Shown here piece by piece: positions 17,503 to 23,165 of a stretch of DNA of 23,165 bases. A program made the translations under genes and the position numbers. The DNA is from Branchiostoma floridae (lineage: Eukaryota; Chordata; Leptocardii; Amphioxiformes; Branchiostomatidae). The stretch covers positions 17,354,648 through 17,377,812 of the forward strand of contig NC_049995.1 of NCBI RefSeq assembly GCF_000003815.2, read 5' to 3'. The notes beneath the pieces are model-generated. The model saw nothing but the letters and a program-made list of their open reading frames with translations. It did no database searches and had not been told where the DNA came from. The first letter of the stretch is position 1, and each line of letters opens with the position of its first letter.

Positions 17503-17680
17503 AACCCCCCCCCCCCCCCACACACACACACACACACACACAAATACACAAACACATCATCACGTGCGTAATCCATACGCACACACACGCGCGCGCACAC
17601 ATGCACACACAAAAACACAAAAGACACACACGCGCGTAAAAGCACGCACAAAACGCCCACACGTCAAAACACACAAACAG
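17503..17680. repeat. Compound (C)n-(CA)n microsatellite
   Basis: A run of about 16 C at 17504-17519, then (CA)n to about 17541, then interrupted ACAC/CGCG alternating purine-pyrimidine DNA. Frames over it are artefacts. Confidence 0.95.
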
Positions 17681-17939
17681 TATGAGAGGAAAAGAGAAAG
17701 AACTATAACCATTTTTGTCTCGTCTCTGCGTAGAGTTAATGCCAACATTTGAAACAATCAAACCTGTATGTGGGCGTTCTACACGTACAGAAAGAGTAGA
17801 AACTCACCTGTAACCCGCTCTCAATGCGTCCCAGTCTTGGCTTCCTTACGTGTTGCAGGCCTTTCTCCTTCTCTGCGCTCCTACAAAACTACGACAACCA
17901 AACCAATGCTGTCGACTCAACTTCTAGACGTATAAACAA

Positions 17940-18230
17940 GCCTTATTCTGCACGGCTGTACCTCGGTCCTCGGGAGACCGTTCCCGTCCGTCCGGCGTTG
18001 TGATCCGTCTGAACTGACTGGTGTAGGGAGGCGGCCGGTACAATCACAGCCAGGCAGTGTGACGGGGGCACGGTAATTAGTCTGCTCGCAGTGACGGCCG
18101 CTGTCAGACGACGCTTTAATCGCCCCTGGCTGATACGTTGTCTCGTGCGGACTGTGACGGGCAAGGCGGAGGGTAAAATGATAAACACATCGATTTAGCC
18201 AGGTCTGGACGTCAAGTGATCTCGAAATGG
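17940..18230. other. GC-rich first unit of a larger tandem repeat
   Basis: Holds the first copy of TTGTCTCGTGCGGACTGTGACG (18138) and AAAATGATAAA (18176). GC content is higher than in the surroundings and there is an inverted GC-rich patch near 17985-18060. No coding evidence. Confidence 0.5.
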
Positions 18231-18630
18231 TTTTAAATACCTCAATGAAAGTGGAGCTATCATTCTTTAGGGGGAGGGGGGGGGGGGGGGGTCTGTGTGT
18301 GCTTTCCTATATGTACCCCTCTGTTTATCTGCCTATCTCCCTCTCTATCCTTCTCTCTCCCACTCTCTTTGTGTCTCTTTTTCTTTTTCTCTCTTCTTCT
18401 TTTCTCTCTTCCTTCTCTCTTTCTCTCAGACTCTCGCTGTCAGCCCCTTTCCGGTGGTTTTTAATCGCGCTGTTGATACGTTGTCTCGTGCGGACTCTGA
18501 CGCGTACTTGTGTGACGGGAAAATGATAAAGAAATAGTCGTGATTGCACGAGTCAAGCGGTTTCTTGCTGTTTTTACTTCTATGAAAGGCTGGGGTTTGA
18601 GTGATGTGTCTGTGCGTGTCAGTGAGTATG

Positions 18631-18665
<35 letters not shown>

Positions 18666-18856
18666 CTCTCTGTTTCTTTCTCCACCCTCTCTCTCTCTCT
18701 ATCTCTCTTCCTTCACCCTCTTTCTCTTTGTCTCTACTTCTCTCCTTTCTTTCCTTCCTTCTCTCTTTCTCTCCCTCCTTCTCTCCCTCCCCTTTTCTGT
18801 CAGCCCTTTTCCGAAGGTCTAACCGCCGCCGGTGAGAGGTTGTCTCGTGCGGACTC

Positions 18857-18919
<63 letters not shown>

Positions 18920-19032
18920 GGACAAGACGGTGGGGGAAAATGATGAAAAAATAGTACTAGTCGTTTTTGGACAAATTTAGCGGTTTCGGATAGTTTTTGC
19001 CTCGATTAAAGTGGAGCTATCGTTTTTGGGGG

Positions 19033-19082
<50 letters not shown>

Positions 19083-19342
19083 TGTGTTTGTGTGTGTGTG
19101 TGAGTATGGGCCTCGCTCTCTCTGTCTCTGGCTGTCTCTCTCTGTCTCTGTGTGTGTGTGTCACTCTCTCTGTATCTCTCTCTATTTGCCTCTCTCTCCA
19201 ATATTTACCTCCCCCATTTCTTTCTCTCCCTTTTCTCTCTCCCCTCTCTCTCTATCTTTCTGTCTCTCCCCTCTCTTTCTCCACCCTCTTTTTATCTGAC
19301 TCCCCTTCCCTCTTTCTCTTCTTTCTCGTGTGTGTGTGTGTG

Positions 19343-19378
<36 letters not shown>

Positions 19379-19480
19379 CGCGTGCGCGTATGTGTGTGTC
19401 TCTCTCTCTTCACTCCCCCTACCTCTCTCCCTTTTTCTCTCCTTCTTTCTCCCTCGCTATTTGTCTCTATGTCTCCCTTT
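18110..19480. repeat. Tandem unit of ~340-360+ bp carrying expanding (CT)n, (GT)n and (G)n tracts
   Basis: GTTGTCTCGTGCGGACTCTGACG recurs at 18137, 18480 and 18839, AAAATGATRAA at 18175, 18521 and 18938, AAAGTGGAGCTATC at 18248 and 19010, and GAGTATGGG at 18623 and 19103. In each unit the spacer is filled by different microsatellites: poly-G near 18271-18291, (CT)n near 18632-18663, (GT)n near 18861-18918, 19034-19080 and 19328-19374. Long frames of VCVCVC or SLSLSL are repeat artefacts. Confidence 0.85.
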
Positions 19481-19539
19481 CATTTATTAAGATATACAGA
19501 GTAATCTGATAGGTGTTGGCAACAGGATTATTCGTCCTT

Positions 19540-19920
19540 TACAGGGCCCACACCTCCAGCGAATAGACTTTCGCCCTATCTGTCTCTCTAGCTAAAGCTA
19601 AGGGCGCAAACCGCCGTACGTGCAATATCTGTCCGTACGTTATTTTGGAAGGCCACGTCCGCCACGTATTTCTGAAGACGTTCAGGCTGTGCAGGGCAGG
19701 CGCGTCGCCCGTACTGGCACGGAAGGGGGGCGAATCCGCAGCCCGATGGCACACAAAGTTTTGCCTGCACGTAAAGTTCTACGGCGTGTCTGCGTGCTCC
19801 AAACCCTTCGAGATCGTACGGAGGCGGTACTTACCACTAACGGATCCCAAGAGATTGCCCACGTTTTGGCACGTAGACAGCACGATTTGCAAGTACGGCG
19901 GGTTGTGCCCTTAGCGTTAT
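19540..19920. other. GC- and CpG-rich open patch, possible exon or element fragment
   Basis: On the plus strand a frame runs open from 19567 to a stop at 19912-19914, without an ATG in the open part before 19645. It includes WHTKFCLHVKFYGVSACSKP and ends WHVDSTICKYGGLCP. On the minus strand a frame 19754-19539 reads ITYGQILHVRRFAPLALARE. An acceptor-like TGTCTCTCTAG lies before 19591. I do not recognise either product, and high GC alone lengthens open frames. Confidence 0.35.
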
Positions 19921-20120
19921 AAATTAACGCTAAAAGACTAAATTCACCTTTTTTTTACTAATATAGAGCTCGCAGACTCGTCGTTCGATCTAATCGCGCC
20001 TAATGTGAGGGAGGTATTAGCGTTAACGTTCAAAGACTGCAGTCACCTTCTTTTACTAATCGGGAACAACAAACGTTGGCAATAACGTAGGATGTTTACG
20101 GTGGGGATGGCATCTATTAT
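19921..20120. repeat. Imperfect duplicated blocks
   Basis: TTAACGCTAAAAGAC...CACCTTTTTTTTACTAAT (19924-19962) resembles TTAACGTTCAAAGAC...CACCTTCTTTTACTAAT (20022-20060). The following AATCGGGAACAACAAAC...GGATGGCATC (20058-20115) resembles AATCGGAAACAAACA...GGTGCCATC (15251-15310). Confidence 0.5.
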
Positions 20121-20580
20121 GTCTGTGTATGTCTATTATCATTTTGTGACGTTTCGACTGACGAATGACGTTACATATTTGTCATCACGTTCTGTACCCC
20201 GCGCTCAATAACAACTGGTAATTGAAGTTGATGGTTCGTAAATTAAATCTAAAATTGATTTTCTACAAACAATTAAAAAAAACAATTTGTTTATGAGGCG
20301 ACGGTATAGAAATGATTTATTTTTTTTTTACATTCCAGGCGTGTACATAAGAGTTTCAGCATGCGATGAACATAACACCCTGTGGAAATATGGATCAAAA
20401 TGATCGAAAATTCAATGTAAAATTTCTTGTTTGCTGCAAAACAACTGAAAAAAAAACACGTTTTCAAAGGGCTACTCTATCCTTAATCACTCTAAAACCT
20501 TTGGTCCACTGTTTATTTCGAGTGCGTGCGGGAAAGTGTGGCCATGCAATCAGCATTCAGCACTCTAACATTGTAAAAAT
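20121..20580. other. No gene recognised
   Basis: AT-rich. Contains a GTCGAAACGTCA on the minus strand (20165-20150) that resembles the 3' half of a hammerhead but lacks a good partner. One plus-strand frame at 20366-20584 has no motif. Confidence 0.5.
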
Positions 20581-20582
20581 AT

Positions 20583-20885
20583 GAACCTTGAACCTTGAAC
20601 CTTGAACGTGGACATCTCTGGGATGCCTTCACGGGTCGCAATGGATCCTTCTTCTCCACTCAGACTTGTCTTCCATGAGGGTGCGAAGCTCTGCTGTGGT
20701 GCTGTTGCTGATTTGTGTGTCCCTTTTAAGGTTGTTAATGAGGGTTGTCCGCATTCTGCCCCTTCTCTTTCCTTCTGTTGGTTCCCAGAGGATAAGCTGG
20801 TTAGCGACCAGTTCTTTGTGTCTGACACAATGTCCGGCCAGCGCCATCCTCCGTTTCCTGATCTTATGAAACATTTACAGAATTA
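20583..20885 (-). mobile_element. LINE ORF2 3' end with 7-bp repeat tail
   Basis: The minus-strand frame 20874-20629 reads LAGHCVRHKELVANQLILWE, PTEGKRRGR and LMEDKSEWRRRI, then a stop. It matches the fragment at 348-600 motif by motif but differs at many residues, so it is a different copy or subfamily. About 20 bp after the stop, the element ends in TTCAAGG repeated three times (20607-20583, minus strand). Short repeat tails of this kind are typical of CR1/L2-type LINE 3' ends. It is truncated at its 5' end near 20885. Confidence 0.85.
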
Positions 20886-21029
20886 TTGCCAGCATCATTC
20901 ATATTTAGCTTCCTGAAAATCTATTAGGATCAACAGATTCTTCAGTCAGTTCTTTATAAGCAAAAGCTGACAAAAGTTACATTTAAGATTTTCATCGATA
21001 AATACACTAGATGTATATCGTATCAGGGA

Positions 21030-21050
21030 CTAGGTAGGTAGGTAGGTATA
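21030..21050. repeat. (GGTA)n short tetranucleotide
   Basis: Four to five GGTA units next to the MITE. Confidence 0.8.
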
Positions 21051-21275
21051 CCGTATTGGATACTGTAAATGCAGAAATGATCGCGGTGGATTAATGTTCG
21101 CGGTTTTCGCGGTGACCGGTTTACCGCGAAATTAAAACCACCGCGAACATTTTTTTCTATTATGGTAATAGACTGCAGTCTATGGTGTTACCGCAAAATT
21201 AAAACCACCGCGAAAAGTCCTTTATCCCGCTTCCGCGAAATTAAATCCCCGCGAACTTAAATGCATTTACAGTAC
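21050..21275. mobile_element. MITE with CCGCGAA-rich repeats
   Basis: Left end TACTGTAAATGCAGAAATG (21060) and right end TGCATTTACAGTA (21262-21274) are inverted. Inside, GCGGTGGATTAATGTTCGCGG and several AAATTAAAACCACCGCGAA blocks form further inverted repeats. It is a non-autonomous DNA-transposon-like element of a type common in marine invertebrates. No target duplication was found. Confidence 0.8.
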
Positions 21276-21281
21276 CTTGAA

Positions 21282-21913
21282 NNNNNNNNNNNNNNNNNNN
21301 NNNNNNNNNNNNNNNNNNNNNNNNNNNNNNNNNNNNNNNNNNNNNNNNNNNNNNNNNNNNNNNNNNNNNNNNNNNNNNNNNNNNNNNNNNNNNNNNNNNN
21401 NNNNNNNNNNNNNNNNNNNNNNNNNNNNNNNNNNNNNNNNNNNNNNNNNNNNNNNNNNNNNNNNNNNNNNNNNNNNNNNNNNNNNNNNNNNNNNNNNNNN
21501 NNNNNNNNNNNNNNNNNNNNNNNNNNNNNNNNNNNNNNNNNNNNNNNNNNNNNNNNNNNNNNNNNNNNNNNNNNNNNNNNNNNNNNNNNNNNNNNNNNNN
21601 NNNNNNNNNNNNNNNNNNNNNNNNNNNNNNNNNNNNNNNNNNNNNNNNNNNNNNNNNNNNNNNNNNNNNNNNNNNNNNNNNNNNNNNNNNNNNNNNNNNN
21701 NNNNNNNNNNNNNNNNNNNNNNNNNNNNNNNNNNNNNNNNNNNNNNNNNNNNNNNNNNNNNNNNNNNNNNNNNNNNNNNNNNNNNNNNNNNNNNNNNNNN
21801 NNNNNNNNNNNNNNNNNNNNNNNNNNNNNNNNNNNNNNNNNNNNNNNNNNNNNNNNNNNNNNNNNNNNNNNNNNNNNNNNNNNNNNNNNNNNNNNNNNNN
21901 NNNNNNNNNNNNN
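21282..21913. other. Assembly gap (Ns)
   Basis: 632 ambiguous bases. Frames called through this gap are meaningless. Confidence 1.
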
Positions 21914-22420
21914 AGTAGATGTCTCTGTTTCAGCCGTTTTCATCATTTTCTGTTTTATTTGTTGTTTGTTTTGTCAACACGGTAAACCAACCTATGGCGT
22001 AATCTACCAGGTTTATACGTAAGAATGCAAGCTGTATATCCGGACAAATTTTGCACAATGTGCCCTGAATTTCAACATCTTATATTCTAAGTACATTGCA
22101 TGTGCACCCTGCGATAAATTTCAAGGCGTCAAACCTCCTCACTTTGGGGTCCAATAGGCGAAAAGTCTGTTCTCCTACCTTAAACGATGCTAATATTCAA
22201 CGTAATAGACTTAAAACATTCACATTTAAATGTTCCTAAGAAATGTAGAACGAAAGGTCAATGTACTAGATAGACAAAGGGCTAAATGTGTGCATGAGAA
22301 TTAGGAAAGCTGTTGACCTTTTTATCTGCTCCCGACAGCATTTTGCAGTGGGAACAAGACCACATGTTGCTTTCGGCTCCGGTCGTTTTGTTTTTGACAC
22401 GGACATAAAGAAAACCATCC
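21914..22420. other. No gene recognised
   Basis: AT-rich sequence after the gap without a supported frame. The right part may belong to the transposon ending at 22494. Confidence 0.5.
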
Positions 22421-22424
22421 AACA

Positions 22425-22494
22425 TACAAACACCGACAGAAACTCCTAAAAGCACGTCAAAAACAACCTGAGCCGAACCTCTGCTTGGAGAGTG
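22425..22494. mobile_element. Transposon terminus related to 3454-3653
   Basis: CACGTCAAAAACAACCTGAG followed by CCGAACCTCTGCTTGGAGAGT shares its last 15 bases with the right end of the hairpin element at 3653. The left boundary is unknown and may lie in or beyond the N gap. Confidence 0.55.
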
Positions 22495-22542
22495 GGGTTA
22501 AAATAAAACGCATGACAAAACAAAGTACATCTACTCATTATC

Positions 22543-22576
22543 TTTATTTGAATCACAGCTTTTTAACTGTTTTATT
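22543..22576 (-). terminator. Polyadenylation signals of the proline-rich gene
   Basis: AATAAA on the minus strand at 22576-22571, immediately after the TAG stop, and again at 22548-22543. Either could direct 3' end formation of the gene to the right. Confidence 0.6.
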
Positions 22577-23164
22577 CTATTGTTCAATCACCGGTGGTGG
22601 CCTTGCGCCCTCGGGAGGTGGAGGCCTTGTGCCCTCGGGAGGTGGGGGGCGGGTGCCCTCGGGAGGTGGGGGGCGGGTGCCCTCGGGAGGTGGGGGGCGG
22701 GTGCCCTCGGGTGGTGGAGGCCTGGTGCCGTCAGGTGGTGGATGGTGATGGTTGAAGCCGTCAATGATTGCGGGAGGCCGGGTACCCTCGGGAGGAGGAG
22801 GCCGTGTGCCCTCGGGACGAGGAGGCCTGGTGCCCTCGGGATGTGGATGGTGATGGTCCAAGGCGTCTGGGCGAGGTGGCCGGAACTGCCTTTTGCTGGG
22901 CGGCGGGCCTGGAGGGCGGGTGCCCTCGGGAGGTGGAGGTTTTGTGCCCTCGGGAGGAGGAGGCCGAGTACCCTCGGGTGGTGGAGGCCTGGTACCGTCA
23001 GGAGGTGGATGGTGATGGTTGAAGCCGTCAATGATTGCGGGAGGCCGGGTACCCTCGGGAGGAGGAGGCCGTGTGCCCTCGGGACGAGGAGGCCTGGTGC
23101 CCTCGGGATGTGGATGGTGATGGTCGAAGCCATCTGGGCGAGGTGGCCGGAACTGCCTTTTGCT
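22577..23164 (-). CDS. Proline/histidine-rich repeat protein, 3' part (5' end beyond window)
   Basis: One minus-strand frame is open from the window edge to a TAG at 22579-22577: 195 codons with no start in view, so it is partial. The product is built of the octapeptide EGTRPPPP (24-bp unit) and HHH-containing spacers (DGFDHHHPHPEG, DGFNHHHPPPDG), all inside an 89-residue higher-order repeat (267 bp, in frame; copies start at 23164 and 22897). Each copy begins SKRQFRPPRPD, giving a KR dibasic site followed by Gln. It may be a secreted structural or precursor protein, but no signal peptide is visible here. The opposite strand is also open as Gly-rich frames; the polyA signals and the uninterrupted frame favour the minus strand. 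The family is unknown. Confidence 0.6.
   Translation of the reverse strand, partial: SKRQFRPPRPDGFDHHHPHPEGTRPPRPEGTRPPPPEGTRPPAIIDGFNHHHPPPDGTRPPPPEGTRPPPPEGTKPPPPEGTRPPGPPPSKRQFRPPRPDALDHHHPHPEGTRPPRPEGTRPPPPEGTRPPAIIDGFNHHHPPPDGTRPPPPEGTRPPPPEGTRPPPPEGTRPPPPEGTRPPPPEGARPPPVIEQ
22590..22735. repeat. 24-bp coding minisatellite
   Basis: CCCTCGGGAGGTGGGGGGCG-type units of 24 bp repeated about six times. It preserves the minus-strand frame as EGTRPPPP. Confidence 0.9.
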
Positions 23165-23165
23165 G
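22622..23165. repeat. 267-bp higher-order repeat
   Basis: The segment ending GGAACTGCCTTTTGCTG at 22898 recurs ending at 23165, with the same order of HHH and EGTRPP modules. The period 267 is divisible by 3. Confidence 0.9.

Noticed and set aside
18227-19504. Long plus-strand frames rich in V-C or S-L
   Set aside because: Direct translations of (GT)n and (CT)n tracts.
20140-20210. Second hammerhead ribozyme on the minus strand
   Set aside because: GTCGAAACGTCA is present, but the CUGANGA box would be GTGATGA and no convincing stem I or II forms.
21257-22022. 200+ codon frames across the gap
   Set aside because: They consist of Ns.
22485-22748. Gly-rich plus-strand protein (GGGGRVPS repeats)
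   Set aside because: It overlaps the minus-strand frame, which is open through the whole segment to the window edge and followed by AATAAA; the plus frame stops within the repeat.

Overview
The window looks like non-coding-rich animal DNA, most likely from a lancelet (Branchiostoma-like cephalochordate). Reasons: GT-AG introns, AATAAA signals, LINE/SINE/MITE density, abundant microsatellites, a run of assembly Ns, and repeat families I associate with amphioxus (CCGCGAA-type MITE; 'CTCTGCTTGGAGAGT' termini; 'GTACAATTGTCGTGCAATAAA' ends). The taxonomic call is inference. There are no bacterial operons, and most open frames here are repeat or low-complexity artefacts.

Layout. 1-775 (minus): the end of a LINE ORF2, whose last codons are amplified into a 59-bp tandem array running off the left edge. 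842-3100: AT-rich intergenic DNA. 3360-3660: a hammerhead-ribozyme-like motif followed by a 200-bp hairpin MITE with an 8-bp target-site duplication. 3670-6178 (minus): the clearest gene, three exons with in-phase GT-AG junctions predicting about 433 aa; I do not recognise the family, but it carries candidate Groucho- and CtBP-binding and SUMO motifs, and its last exon/3' region is partly duplicated downstream. 6600-11540: simple repeats, possible retroelement 3' ends, a tRNA-derived SINE and candidate RFX X-boxes. 11558-14850: an array of about 18 units of roughly 175 bp with a conserved core that looks exon-like and contains a tRNA T-arm-like palindrome. 15220-17120: SINE fragments, two hairpin MITEs side by side, an old ~180-bp tandem repeat and a transposon terminus. 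17500-19490: compound microsatellites embedded in a larger tandem unit. 19540-19920: a GC-rich open patch of unknown nature. 20580-20920 (minus): a second LINE end with a 7-bp repeat tail. 21050-21275: a CCGCGAA MITE. 21282-21913: Ns. 22577-23165 (minus): the 3' end of a proline/histidine-rich repeat protein gene running off the right edge.

Only two loci look like host protein genes: the orphan nuclear-type gene at 3951-6178 and the proline-rich repeat gene at 22577-23164. No shared pathway is apparent. The items most worth testing are the exon-like array, the hammerhead motif, the LINE-derived minisatellite and the proline-rich precursor-like protein.
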